Shown here piece after piece: positions 1 to 10,689 of a stretch of DNA of 64,000 bases. The notes under the pieces were generated by a model, which ran no database searches, was not told the DNA's origin, and saw nothing but the letters and a program-made list of their open reading frames with translations. Position 1 is the first letter of the stretch; each line of letters begins with the position of its first letter. The position numbers and the translations under genes are program-made. Origin of the DNA: Limnanthes douglasii subsp. nivea (taxonomy: Eukaryota; Streptophyta; Magnoliopsida; Brassicales; Limnanthaceae); contig JAUPFV010000005.1 in NCBI GenBank assembly GCA_036936605.1, positions 154,257,195 to 154,321,194 of the forward strand. The letters are read 5' to 3'.

Positions 1-126
1 AGAGAGTGAATGAATTGATTCAGACATTCCAAATCTTCGATGTCTGCAAAAAACAGAAGAAATATGGTTTTCACCAAGCATAGCTTGTTGCCCAGAGTTA
101 GAATTAATACAATCAAGTCTACACTG

Positions 127-960
127 TCAATCATCTACGTTCAGGTAACCTAAGTTCATGCTTTCAAGAGATATAATAGCCTTTAATTGGTTTAGGGCAT
201 GATTCTCAGTAAATTGAAGCTTCTGCTTACATTTCAAGGTCCACTTGGCTAGCCAGTCAGCTGCCATATTAAAGAACCTTGAGATGTTAGAAATGTCCAT
301 GCTCGAAGAGATAAAATTTCTACAACATTTAAGAGCTAGATTTGGTGGTAAGGGTAATTACCACTAGCAAACAAATTTGTTATTGTTTGATAGTCAGTTT
401 CAATCGGGACTTTATTCCAATTGTTCTTTTTACAAATAATTAATACATCTAGGAGAGCCCTCAATTCAGCAATTAAAAGATTTAGTTTACCATACAAGTT
501 GGTAGCACCTAGGACAATCTTACCTTGGTGATTTATCATGATAATACCACCTCCAACCTCTCCATTCCTTAGAATCGAGGCATCCGTGTTTAGTTTTAGA
601 AAGCCTAATTTAGGACGACTCCATTGATGATAGGTGATATTTGGAGATGATGAAGTTTTACAGCCCATCATTCTAGTTATATGTACATCATTTTTCCAAA
701 GCTTTTTCCAGAGACAGTTAGAAAAATCCAAACCTATAATAATATTATTAATATACCTAATTAGCAGCTCAGTTGAAGGTTTTGTCGCTGAATTTAGCCT
801 TGTTTCTGTATTTCCATACTGTCTATAGAATTATGACTGGAATAATCATTCTGATATGAGTTTTAGCAGTTGTGGACCAAAACCAAACTTTTAACATATG
901 AATAATAGTCATATATATTTTTAAAAAATTCAATGTTGAAGCGAGCAGCATAACAACTCC
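127..960 (-). pseudogene. LINE ORF2 3' end: RNase H domain fragment
   Basis: Read on the minus strand, this stretch gives the end of a plant L1-type ORF2. The region around 780-830 reads like the linker before RNase H (motif WKYRNKAKFSDKTF). Then comes an RNase H fold (RVT_3 type) with LKLNTDAS at about 560-600, GGGIIMINHQGKIV, and AELRALLDVLIICKKN. The last helix (NMAADWLAKW) is near 241-272, and the reading ends at a TGA at 127-129. A frameshift near 350 separates the first part from the last helix, and one stop lies upstream near 775, so it is dead. The family is non-LTR retrotransposon polyprotein; RNase H removes RNA from the RNA:DNA hybrid. Positions 1-126 are probably its 3' untranslated end. 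EN and RT domains are absent from the adjacent sequence. Confidence 0.75.
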
Positions 961-1586
961 AAATACTCTAAACTAGATCACACCCTATAAAAAACAAAAA
1001 TAAACGTATAAATAATTCGACATATTACATGTGCCAACTCGTTGTTCTGGGCAATTTTGGACAAAATAAACAATATGATGTAGCAGCCATATAGTCATGG
1101 CCGAAATTAGGTTAAAAATAACTATTACTGCATATTAATTGTGCAAAACAATTGTCCGGGTTTATTGTTTCATTGATGTTTACAGTCGTATTGAAATCGT
1201 TCTTCTTGTTTCATCCCTATATCATTTTAATATTCATGTTTATCAATATCATCTGGTAGTCCTTTATATCTCTTCAATGTTATCAAAAGTTTTATCATTA
1301 ATTTTTTATTTTTGTTAATTACATCTTTGAATTAAAATGTAATATTATTAAGATGTGGAGAGTGGTTTTAATACAAAAACAAGCATGTAGAACTGTTTTA
1401 CAACCGTTGATATACATAAAACAAATTATAGTGATTTTTAACCTCAAAACTACTGTTTTCTTATCTTTTAGTTGCTGGTTAAATTTTTTATAAATGACGA
1501 CACACGAACAGTTATATCCTAAAGTATTTCCGAGTTGGTGATGTTCTGCAAATGAATAGACATTAAATGACAAAATAGGAAGTAAG
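961..1586. other. AT-rich spacer without a recognisable gene
   Basis: No coding frame with family features is visible on either strand; the longest open frame (84 codons, minus, 1319-1573) has no recognisable motif. The right end, 1587-1594 (GTGAAGAC), is the probable target duplication of the hAT-like element that follows. Confidence 0.5.
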
Positions 1587-1594
1587 GTGAAGAC

Positions 1595-1799
1595 TAGGGC
1601 CGATATGGATTCCTTTTTAGTCTGGGTTTTAATAGATTTGAATTGGAATATTAAGTTTATTAAAATTGGTTCGGATTAGACCATTAAGCTTTCTATTTTA
1701 GATTTTGAAATCGGATTTGAAATCGGATCGAACGGTTTAGTATTCGATTTGGTCCGTTCCGGTTCGGATTCGGTTCCAGTTTCGATTCAGATCGGTTTT
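1595..1799. mobile_element. hAT-like non-autonomous element, left half
   Basis: The element starts TAGGGCCG at 1595. Its other end, at 13174, reads inward as TAGTGCGG, so the terminal inverted repeats match at 6 of 8 positions. The flanks GTGAAGAC (1587-1594) and GTGAATAC (13175-13182) differ at one base, as expected for an old 8-bp hAT target duplication. Both ends are rich in repeated GGTTCGG/GGTTCCGG subterminal motifs. No transposase is visible. The Tat element starting at 1800 splits it. The hAT assignment is inferred from duplication length and motif style. Confidence 0.55.
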
Positions 1800-2294
1800 T
1801 GGTGAAAGAATTTTATGATAGGTATAAAGTGTAAAATATGATAATCTTATTGCTTTGATAGGAAAGCTTACATTATTTTAGAATCTTCTCTCCTTTATAT
1901 GATGCATTATTTCATTATTTTAGAATAAATTTTCATTTTATGTTATACTTGGTCGTGGGTATGTGTTCTGCTCCCACGTCTTTAATGCTGCTCTGTTGCT
2001 CTTTTTAGTGGTCTTATTTTCCGTAACCACCGTTCATCGTCGGCCAAAGTATGGTTCTGTTTTCATACAGATGATGGTTTTTGTTTCATGCGGGTGACGC
2101 ATAGTACTTCTACCGATGCCTTTTTCATTGAGTTGTACTGCCGAGGGTACCTCGTCCAATTTTCCATAAGTAACCCGTTATACAGTTCTGCTTTAAGTAA
2201 TACCCTTCGATTATCCCTTCGTAATCGAAGGTACCCGTAAGTGGACCTAATTTAAGTTATTTGTTTTACTAAGTATAAATTACAATCTTGAACA
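1800..2294 (-). repeat. 3' LTR of Tat-1
   Basis: This copy matches 12224-12740 through shared blocks such as TTTTATGATRGGTATAAAGT, TGCTTTGATAGGAAA, CCCACGTC and TTAGTGGTCTTATTTT. On the minus strand it would start TGTTCAAG next to a purine tract (2295-2322) and end CTTTCACCA at 1800. Identity to the other LTR looks like roughly 75-80% with several indels, so the element is old. Confidence 0.7.
2274..2281 (+). promoter_or_regulatory. Possible TATA box for the Tat-1 antisense gene
   Basis: TATAAATT on the plus strand, near the inner edge of the 3' LTR and just upstream of the antisense coding region. A comparable box precedes the antisense gene of the youngest Tat element at 53305. Only the motif and its position support it. 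Confidence 0.3.
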
Positions 2295-2322
2295 TTTATT
2301 TCCTTTTTTTCTCTTTCTTTCA
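2295..2322 (-). other. Polypurine tract of Tat-1
   Basis: The plus strand here is nearly pure pyrimidine (TTTCC, T7, CTCTTTCTTTC), so the minus strand is a purine tract that directly abuts the TG start of the 3' LTR. This is the expected place for the plus-strand DNA primer. Confidence 0.55.
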
Positions 2323-3816
2323 AACTATCATTGAAGACGCAAGCTTTCCATTGTTCGGTGTTCATCATCTGATTGCTTTCTAACGCCAGACATTGAATAA
2401 GGTAACACTCGATATGCTTTAATTTTTGTCTTCTCCTTGTTGTCTTACCTTTGTTTTATCATTCATGTAGCCCTCATTAGTTTCCCCGACCCTCTACTCG
2501 GAAACCCTAGAATCTTGCATTAGGGGTTTTGATTCTTCGTACATGAACTTCTTTATGTGCCCCAGAAGTGACTCGCAAATGATCGGTGAAGAAGTAAAAA
2601 ACCGCCACTAACACCATTCCTGGTGCCCCACCGACGGACACGGTGGAAGACAAAAATTTCTTAGATTACAATTTCAGTTGCCTAGCTCACCTTCATAACC
2701 TAAACCCCGTAGGGCTTCATAGGTTTAGATTAGTGTACGATTTCCATGATTCTTTAGTTATTAGACTTTCCGAGCCTGGCAAACATCCCCACCATACTAC
2801 ACGACGTTCTTCGACTAGGGACTCTAACTACCCTTACCCAAATTAATAAATTAGTTTTTAGGTGTATCTGAATCTGTCCCACGCAGCTCACGACCAACGG
2901 ATGGCATTTTTTGCTTAGTGTTGTACTCAGTTCTAAGTTGTTAAGTAGGGAGATTAGTATAGCTGAATTGTTTTCTAACATTGATGTATATGAGGTTTTA
3001 AAGACCATATACTACTACATATCTAGCTGTAGTAAGATTGTTATGTTTCTCGATTCAAACAAACACTGGAAGTATTTTTTTTTTCTAGGATCGAAAGCAT
3101 GCCATTTAGAAACATAACCTTCAACTAGAAAGGTGATGGATGAGCACCGTAAGCGTTAGGTTGGTTTGCTTTTTTACTTCCACTGTGTCATATCAATGAG
3201 ACTCCAACAATTGCGTTGTAATATCATCGCTAAGAAAGAAAGGTGAGAGCACGGGGAAGAGTAGTCCATCCACTAGAGGGTTTGTGAGAAAGAAAAGGTG
3301 CTAAGGAAGGACGGGACCCCAGTTATTAATAGTCAGGAGAGAGCTGGGGAGCAGTCCCTTATTGGATTTGATAGTTTAGTTATGGTGGTTAGTGCGACCG
3401 CCCTCTATGTTCATGATCATGCCTCTTCTGGTAAAGTCAAGATTTAGGGTGTTTCCATGGATGCTAGTAAATAATAGGCCCCACTACTTAGTTCAACCAA
3501 CCATAGTCGAGCTATATCGGGTACCCCTCCCGCCAAAGAGTTAAATGTCCATTGTTCGGCTTCATCTTCGGTGGATTTAAGTAACCGTCAACCTGGTGTT
3601 GACATTATCACCTCTGACCCTCCAAATACTACTACTTCTGTTGGTCTTGCTTCTTTAAAATCATCATCTCAACTCGAATTACCCGATCAACCCATTGGTG
3701 TTAGCATACCAAAGTATCTACTCATGTTTCAGAAATTAAAACATTACCATGAGATCCTGTATAATAGCATGAGCATGTCGGATCTCTTATAGCGACAACT
3801 GGAATTATCGATAGAG

Positions 3817-3889
3817 GTATGTTTTCTGTTCTTTTTTATGGCAATGTAGTTTCCATTTTTTGATTTTTTTTAATCATTTTCTTACGTAG
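3817..3889 (+). other. Probable intron in the Tat-1 antisense gene
   Basis: GAG|GTATGT at 3817 and a T-rich run ending TTACGTAG at 3889 make a strong 73-bp plant-style intron. Coding similarity to the other antisense genes resumes after it. Splicing is inferred from the signals only. Confidence 0.5.
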
Positions 3890-4228
3890 AATTACCATAA
3901 CTCGATGGTACCGGCCTATCGAATGATAAACCTTGCGGACGCTAAAATCATGGACGAATTTTAGCCCAAACCTTTATCGTTTGGTTTTGTCAAAACCCTC
4001 ATTGCCGACCTTGTTTGCTATAAAAGGGATACAATGCTTCTAAAGCATATTATGAAAAGTTGTTGAAGGAGAAAACCGATCTGGGTAACCGCCTGTGTAT
4101 TGTTACCTCTGCCGATAATAAATTAACCAAGACTGTGACAGACCTGATAGGTCAAAACGAAGTCCTCTCTAAGCGAACGACAGAATTTATTTGTTAAAAT
4201 TCTGGAATGTTGGTTAAAGTTGAGGAGT

Positions 4229-4562
4229 TGATAAATGGCGCAAATAGGAAAAAGAATCAACGATAGATGAAACTCTAATTCAAGAGTAACTGATGCAAAA
4301 CCTAATCTGAGGGTAACAAGACTTAAATTTTTAGAGATAAGAAATATAGTATTCCAAAAACTTATTTAAAATTAAGGTATATGAGGATTTATATAAGAGC
4401 TGCTCAAAACCAAAAATTAGAATACAAGGAAATAATATAAATGCTTTAAAATAAAATCAAACAAATCTTAATACAATTAGATTTGATTTAAATAATATAA
4501 GATATTTGAATAAAATAAAATAAAATAAAAAGGCTTTTGTTTGGGTTTTCTAGGCTACATCA
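4229..4562 (-). repeat. 3' LTR of the short LTR element
   Basis: Direct repeat of 5082-5419. It carries TTATATAAATCC (TATA-like, near 4390-4402, minus) and A/T-rich pentamer runs (AAAAT) near 4505-4530. It begins TG and ends CA on the minus strand. Confidence 0.88.
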
Positions 4563-4769
4563 TCCTCTCCTAGTTGACAAGAGTTCGTCCTCGAATCCAC
4601 AACACCATCACCATCAACAACCAAAATTATTTTATTTTATTTTTTTCAATTGTTACATTGGAAATTGTAATTGTTGACCTTATCGAAATAAGATAAATTC
4701 TTCTCGAGTGTTCTTTGTTTCAAGTCACATTAAAGCCATCCAGTTGATGCAAAAGTTTCAAAAGAATTT

Positions 4770-4955
4770 TCATAGCCTGAAAACAACAACCCATGTCCAG
4801 TTGATGAAAAAAATAGTTTCGAAAACCTCTTCATAGCCGGAGACAACATCTCGATAAGAAAGTTTCTCATAAATTCGATAATTGGTAGCCAAATTAAGCT
4901 CCTCTAGTAACCGGTCAATACGATCGTTATCGAAATGTCTGGTGTGTCTCCTCAT
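4770..4955 (-). pseudogene. Gag N-terminal remnant inside the short LTR element
   Basis: A 61-codon open frame starting MRRHTRHFDNDRIDRLLEEL. The arginine-rich start followed by DRIDRLxxEL is typical of the first residues of plant Ty3/Gypsy gag proteins. It lies just after the PBS, as a gag start should. No capsid core, zinc knuckle or pol follows; the next recognisable coding is the last residues of pol at about 4566-4605. The element must rely on proteins from a relative. Confidence 0.5.
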
Positions 4956-5081
4956 ACCAAACGATCTTTGAGATTTTCATGACCATAGATGGTTTTATCT
5001 TCTTTAGACCTTGAATAAGATGAAATCAGAATTCAGAAACATGCTTCCTTCGTAACAGGAACTGAGGCTCTGATAGAAAAC

Positions 5082-5419
5082 TGATAACGCGGTGGAAATA
5101 GAAAAAGAACCAAGGATAAATGAAACCTTAATTCAAGGGTAACATGATGAAACCTTAATCTAAGGGTAACAAGACTGAAATTTTTTGAGATAAAAAATAT
5201 ATTATTCCAAAAAATTATTTAAAACTTAAGGTATATGAGGCTTTATATAAGAGGTGCTCAAAACCCTAAATTAGAATACAAGGAAATAAAATAATTTTTT
5301 TTAAAATAAAATAAAATAAAATCTGAATACAATTATTTATGATTTAAATAAAATAAGATATTTGAATAAAATAAAATAAAATTTAAAAATATTTTCTTTG
5401 GACTTTCCGGGCTACATTA
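5082..5419 (-). repeat. 5' LTR of the short LTR element
   Basis: Direct repeat of 4229-4562, bordered on the right by the target duplication GGAGT (5420-5424) and on the left by the tRNA-Met primer-binding site. It shares the GGTATATGAGG and TATAAGAG blocks with the other LTR. Confidence 0.88.
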
Positions 5420-5725
5420 GGAGTCCTCTAGTGCCAACAACCACGTTCATTTTAAAAATAATATTATATGTTCTAAGACGACTCGGTTGAGATTGGAGCT
5501 CGAGAATACTGAGAAACAGGTGAATGAACTGGTCACTGAGGCTCGTGTTGATGGTCAATAGGAAGCATTAGGGAGAATAAAACCAAACCCGGAGCGGATT
5601 TGGAAGTAGATCATTATTGAACTCTGGAAGATGAATGCTGATATGGATCTGGGTCAGTTTAGGGGATTTGTGACAGACGAAGAATAATAAGAAAAACTAA
5701 TGGAAAAGGCAAAAAAAGTGGTCAC

Positions 5726-6600
5726 CCCCTCGTCCAAGGAACTCCCCCATCGAACAAGGGGTTAGTGGTTGATCCAATTTCTACATGCGTTGATCCAAAG
5801 CCCTCCGATGTAGTATTAACAGAGAGGGACCCTAGCAAATAATGTGGTACTATTGAAGATCGTGTATAATTTATTTTAAAGTTAAACTTTTCTGCGGGCA
5901 TTTTTTTTGCTATGTTGGTCATAACGTGGTTTCTTTGAAATTTTATTCTCCTAAATACTATTTATTGCTTTTATCAATTGTTATTATGATTTTTGTTAGT
6001 CTTATTGGAGATTGTGGGGGGGATTTATATTATGATTTGGATAAGCGTAGTGTTGTTTGTTGCGTGGCTATAAGAATTACTTATAGACATGCTCCTTTTA
6101 TAGGCTTTATCAGGTTGGGATCAATATGGCCCATATCATGGTCTTATAAACAATAAGTTTTAGTCGGTTCGCTTTACTGAGCTATATAGATCGGGCTCAG
6201 TATGACCCCTAACCTAGCCTTCAAGGCTTGTATTATGCAGTATTTTGCTTTTATTAACTGTTCTTAGTCATGGCTCAGTATGGAATGTTGGGTAGCCAGC
6301 TAGGCGCGGCTCATTTTAGCCATTTCGTTTTAATAATTATCAAATCGGCGACACCCACCACCAATTTGATAATTATAAATTTTGGAGATTCATATTATCT
6401 ATATTAATGAAAATGCAATGATAACTTAGAAAAAATGATGAATTCATTAATAACTTCGACTTACAATGTGCCTCATTAAAAAACCTTAACCGCCACCAAA
6501 GGGGAAAAGAGTGCACAACCGATCTTAATTAACGTGGTGATACATTTTCAAATGATTTTCAATCCATAGATGTTTCAGTGCATTACTATATATATCATCC
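5726..6600. other. Non-coding part of Tat-1 between antisense gene and integrase
   Basis: No recognisable protein. It corresponds to the 3' non-coding region that Tat elements have downstream of pol. Repeated short phrases (GGCTCAGTATG near 6193 and 6257) hint at weak internal repetition. Confidence 0.4.
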
Positions 6601-7500
6601 AGTCTATATGCCACGTAATGTCCTTTAGAAACGACTATATATTGGCCATCCAAATCCGGAGCTAGTTTGCCTGCGTTCTTGTCTTGAACTCCTTAAAAAA
6701 TGTTGTTTCATTACTAAGTCATCTACGTTGAAGCTTTGATGTTTAATCTTGGATTTGAATTTGCTTCTCATTAAACTCTTGTAATGATCAGATCGAACCC
6801 CGACATTATCCATATTTTCTTCGATCATGTTAATTGACGATTGTTGTTAATGGTCATTCACCTCCTCCGACTAATTAGGTATTCGATGACTTAGTATTAT
6901 TATATCTGTTGGAACCACTGCCTCCATTTCATATACTAATGAAAAAAGGTGTATCTCCCGTTGTTGACCGATGAGTAGTTTGGTATGCCAATAACGCCTC
7001 AACTAGCTTGTCTGGCCATTTTCCTTTTGAGCCCTCGACCTTCTTCTTAATTCCTGCTAAGATAGTTTTGTTTGTAACCTCGACTATAGCATTTTCATGG
7101 GGGTAGTATGACATAGAAAAATGTTGGGTGATTTCATACCTTTGGCAGAGTGTTTTCATGACTTCATTTTAAAATTGAGGTCTCTTGTCAGTTATGAGGA
7201 TCCTTGGAATTCCAAATCGAGAAAGGATGCGACTTTGAAAGAAGTCACATATCTCACGAGATCTCATCTTTCCTAAATACTTGGCCTCAACCAACTTAGT
7301 GTAGTAGTCAACTGCCATCACAAGGAATTTGCGCTTATCAGTAGTCATTCGGAGTGCCCCTACTAAATCTATCCCCCATTTATCTAAGGGACACGACGCT
7401 AGTACTATGCTTATTGACTCACTGGGTAGTTATTTCTTATTGGCGAATTGTTGGTAATGATGACATTTTTATACTAAGGCTTGAGTGTTGGAGGCGAGCT
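6600..7500 (-). pseudogene. Integrase of Tat-1
   Basis: Minus-strand frames show the end of the integrase core: CQRYEITQHFSMSYYPHENA, then VEVTNKTILAGIKKKVEGSKGKWPD and ALLAYQTTHRSTTGDTPF (6929-7159). The C-terminal part (6625-6828) includes HQSFNVDDLVMKQ, the usual 'VGDLVLK' strand of the GPF/Y-type tail. The catalytic Glu region is readable, while the frame breaks before and after. Integrase would insert the cDNA into the host genome. Frameshifts and stops rule out function. Confidence 0.7.
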
Positions 7501-8401
7501 TAGGCCAACCCTGCAAGTATAAATTTCCTTATCAAACTCTTATAACCATAATGAGCACCTTCTTCCACGTCATGCCTGTCTTGAAGTATCAACTCTGCTT
7601 CTTCTTTATTTACACAATGCAGCAGTAGGCATGTTGTGTTCTTTCTGTATAGCACATCATCCAAAAGTGTATATTAACATGCACGAACCTGCAACGATCT
7701 TTCTTTTGATTTATACGTTGGTAAGGTATGGTTCTTAAGATATGCAATATATTCATCTCTTAAGTCGACTGTTGTTGTAAGTGCATGTATCACCAATTTT
7801 TTAGTTCATGCTATCACCGGTTGTTAGACCGAGGTATCTGTTTGTATTTGACCCCATCAAACTTGCTTTTCCATTACTTCAAAAAATTTAAGTACCCTTG
7901 TGTACTTGCAGGTTTGGCTCGAATGAAACTGTGGCCTGACCAATCACTAACTGGGAGTCCGACCGGAATGTCAGCTATCGAGCTCGACATATGTCAGCCA
8001 ATTGGAGGCATGCTAACATTGCTTCGTACTCAGCTGAATTATTTGTTACTTTGAAAGCATGTCGTATTATTTGTCTGATTTTTTTTCCATTTTGGGGTCT
8101 TCAACATAACTCCGGCACCCCCTCCCCCAGTCGTGTTTGACGCACCAACTACCTCTACTGTCCATCAAGGGGTTTCTATGTCGTCTGTAGTTATTTCGTT
8201 GTCCGAACCCTAGCATCAAAAAAATATGTTGATGAAATTAGTTACTGTTTGGCCCTTTCTCGCTGGTCTTGGTTCATAAACTATGTCGTAGGCTCCCAAT
8301 TTCACCGACCACCTCTTTAACCTTTCCAAAACGTATACCTTTTGAAGTATACTCCATAATGAGAATAAAGTACGCTGAACTATGGTATGATGACTCTGGA
8401 A

Positions 8402-9300
8402 CTATAGACGCATTTTCCTGGATGCGACCAATAAACTAAGGGCCACCTTTTCTAAGTTAATATACCTGGTATCTCCATCAACTAATCCTTTATTGAAGTA
8501 GTACACGGAGTTTTGTATAATTATCGTTTTCCGTACTGAATCACCACTCACTCTATATATTGAAACTAATTGGTACAAGTATAGGTGTTCCCCCGGGTCT
8601 GGTGCCGTTAACACTTCCAGAAATGTTAAATATGCTTTCAATGCTTGAAAGGATTTGTCTCATTTGTCTTCCTAGTTGAAATTGTTTCCTTAGTATTTTG
8701 AAAAAGGGTTGACTTTTATCCAATGATGTGGAGATGAAGCGGGAAAGGGAGGCTAAATTTCTCCTCACACATTGCACTTCTTTTATATTTCTTAGGGGTT
8801 TCATGGCTAATATCTCCTTTAGTTGAGATGGGTCAGCTTCATTCCCCTTCTTGCTAACAATAAAGCCTAAAACCTTTCCATTACATCCATCAAAAGAACA
8901 TTTAAGTGGGTTAAGTTTCAATCCATACATACGAAGTGTCTGGAAGACCATCCCTAAAACTTCCAGTTGTTTCTCTCTATAGTTTCTTTTCACAATCATT
9001 TCATCGATGTAAGCTTTCATATGGTGACCTAGTTGTCCTTCGAATATCTTGTTCATCAGCTTCTGATACGTTAACCCGGATTTTTGAGTGCGAATGGTAT
9101 GAGCTTATAACAGTAAAGGCCTCTTTGAGTTTGAAATGTCATGTGCTTCTCGTCTTTCGAGTTCATCGATATTTATCTGGAATACACGTCGATGAACGAT
9201 ATAAAATATTTACCATAAACGACATCAGCCAATTGAACAATATTTGGTAAAGGAAAAACATCATTCGAACATGCTTGGTTAAGATCGGTGAAATCTACAT
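8402..9300 (-). pseudogene. Reverse transcriptase and RNase H of Tat-1
   Basis: An RT palm fragment (8553-9056) contains YIDEM at about 9000-9011, the catalytic YxDD box with its second Asp lost. It is followed by GLKLNPLKCSFD, KVLGFIVSKKGNEADPSQ and LASLSRFISTSLDKSQPFF. A frameshift leads into an RNase H start (8402-8641: YYFNKGLVDGDTRYINLEKV, SLLVASRKMR). Upstream RT motifs can be traced weakly to about 9360. The enzyme would copy the element RNA; this copy is dead. Confidence 0.7.
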
Positions 9301-9666
9301 ACATGCCCCATTACCGATTCGTTTTTTACTAAGAGATCCATATCGGGTACTGCGCCTGCCTAATTGGGCCAAAGTTGACTAACTTATCGAGCTCCCTAAA
9401 TATCGCTTCTGATTTTTCTGGGGAGAAAGCTTACCGTTTTTGTCTTACTGGCCGAACACTGTTGCCGATGGTTAGGGAATGAGAGATAACACTTGGGTCT
9501 ACTCCTGTTACTTTCTCCGTATCCCATCCAAATATGTCCTCATTTTTGTGCACCACAACTATCCAACTGTTTTTAAAATCGTTTTTAAGATGATTACATA
9601 TTCTATACGACTTTTCCCTCTTCTAATTTTGATGGCTAGGCAATGAGAGATAACACTTTAGTCTAC

Positions 9667-9852
9667 TCATGTTACTTTATCCGTCTCCCGTGAAAATACA
9701 TCCTCATTTTTGTGCAACAAAACTATCAAACTATTTTTAAAATGTTGTTTAAAAGTATTACCTATTCTGACGACTTTGCCATCTTCTAATGTGATATATT
9801 CCTCTTCGTGCGGGGTGTCGTCCTCCTTTTCATTCTCTCTGGGGTCGTCCAT
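9667..9852 (-). pseudogene. Linker between protease and RT of Tat-1
   Basis: A 61-codon frame with an acidic stretch and LEDGKVVRIGNTF, matching the usual sequence just before RT in Tat polyproteins, ending near NEDVFSRETD. Part of it (9628-9760) is repeated at about 9470-9600 with the shared text GAGATAACACTT and CTGTTTTTAAAAT-like runs, so a local duplication of roughly 190 bp is present. Confidence 0.45.
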
Positions 9853-10068
9853 CTCTAAAATATTTTGATCAATCGGTCATCAGTGGTCCCACATCCCATA
9901 GCTCGTTAATTGTTATTGGGCCGTTTTGGAGGGTTCCATCTTTATGGCATAGCAGTGCCTCACTTTCTGTTGGTTACCTCTTAATATTCCCACAAAATTC
10001 CCAATATGATACTTGATACATTTCTTAAATGAAAATTTCGTGGCCTCGAGCCTAAATTCATGGTCTCC

Positions 10069-10326
10069 CTAGTTTGGCATGGTAGAAACTGTGGCATCTC
10101 CAATCATAAACAAAGTGTAGGTTACGTTATTGATGTTTCCATTCCCTACTATGACCGGAAGTTCGACATCGCCCACGGATTTAGTTGACTTCCCCTCGTA
10201 GCTGACTAGCTGCTTTTTTGTTGTCTTATAAGGAGGAACTCCAAACATCTTCTCGTAGCTCGCTTTAAATATAAAATTGGCTGAGCTAGTGTTATCTACT
10301 AATATTTTTGTTACCATAACTCCCAA
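10069..10326 (-). pseudogene. Aspartic protease of Tat-1
   Basis: An 85-codon frame with VTKILVDNTSSANFIFKASY. The family active site is D[ST]G in a 'VDTGSSxDILF' context; here it reads DNT, so the catalytic triad is altered. GDVELPVIVGNG and YTLFMIGDA match the later strands of the fold. It lies between the zinc knuckle and RT, as in Gypsy polyproteins. Confidence 0.65.
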
Positions 10327-10689
10327 AATACTGGCATTGATTATTAGTGCGTATTCATGGGGTGTAATAATACCCCTCAGATCATCATCATTGAAAGTCA
10401 GATCAGCTAGTGGTTCTTGAAAATTGTGGTATGAAAAAAATACCCAACTAAATTAATATCTAGGTCCTTATGATGCCGTTTTCGTGCTGCTGGTTCAGTT
10501 CCTGACAAGGTGTCTCCTCCAAAGATAGCACATAACCATTGTTGTTTTCACATAGGTCCGTCCGGTGTCTCCGTTGGTGTTGCATTGGGTACCCCTTCTT
10601 CTGCTACTTCACTCTCTCTTTGCTTTACGAACTGAATAAGGTCTGCATTGTCGATCAACCTTTAAATTTTATTTTTTAACTGCCATCAC

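Larger units (their letters stand above)
4229..5419 (-). mobile_element. Short non-autonomous LTR retrotransposon (TRIM/LARD type), complete
   Basis: Two LTRs, 4229-4562 (334 bp) and 5082-5419 (338 bp), about 85% alike, flank 519 bp. The perfect 5-bp duplication GGAGT is at 4224-4228 and 5420-5424. On the minus strand the left LTR starts TGATGTAGCC and ends TTATCA; the right one starts TAATG, so its first dinucleotide has mutated. The PBS (TATCAGAGCC, 5066-5075) fits initiator tRNA-Met, and the purine tract (4563-4573) precedes the 3' LTR. The interior keeps a gag-like N-terminus and the last codons of a Gypsy pol (DSRTNSCQLGEDD, about 4566-4605). It is therefore an internal deletion derivative of an autonomous Gypsy element. 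Confidence 0.9.
2400..5700 (+). pseudogene. Antisense gene of Tat-1 (PF04195-like domain, coiled coil), broken
   Basis: This runs on the strand opposite to gag-pol. The best stretch, about 2880-3115, contains LCPTQLTTNGWHFLLS-type sequence followed by KHWKYFFFLGS. This resembles the plant 'putative gypsy type transposon' domain, as in the younger elements at 43.7 kb and 52.2 kb. A serine/proline-rich linker follows (3571-3790), then a likely intron at 3817-3889. After it comes a segment with ADLVCYK, matching KDLVYYK in the younger copy, and a coiled-coil stretch (KLLKEKTDL, about 4050-4190). The 1.2-kb LTR element at 4229-5419 interrupts the coiled coil, which resumes at 5425 (LELENTEKQVNELVTEA). 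Many stops are present. Function unknown. Confidence 0.55.

Noticed and set aside
4016..4030. GCTATAAAAGGG as a promoter TATA box
   Set aside because: It lies in antisense coding text (DLVCYK) that aligns with the Tat-4 protein.
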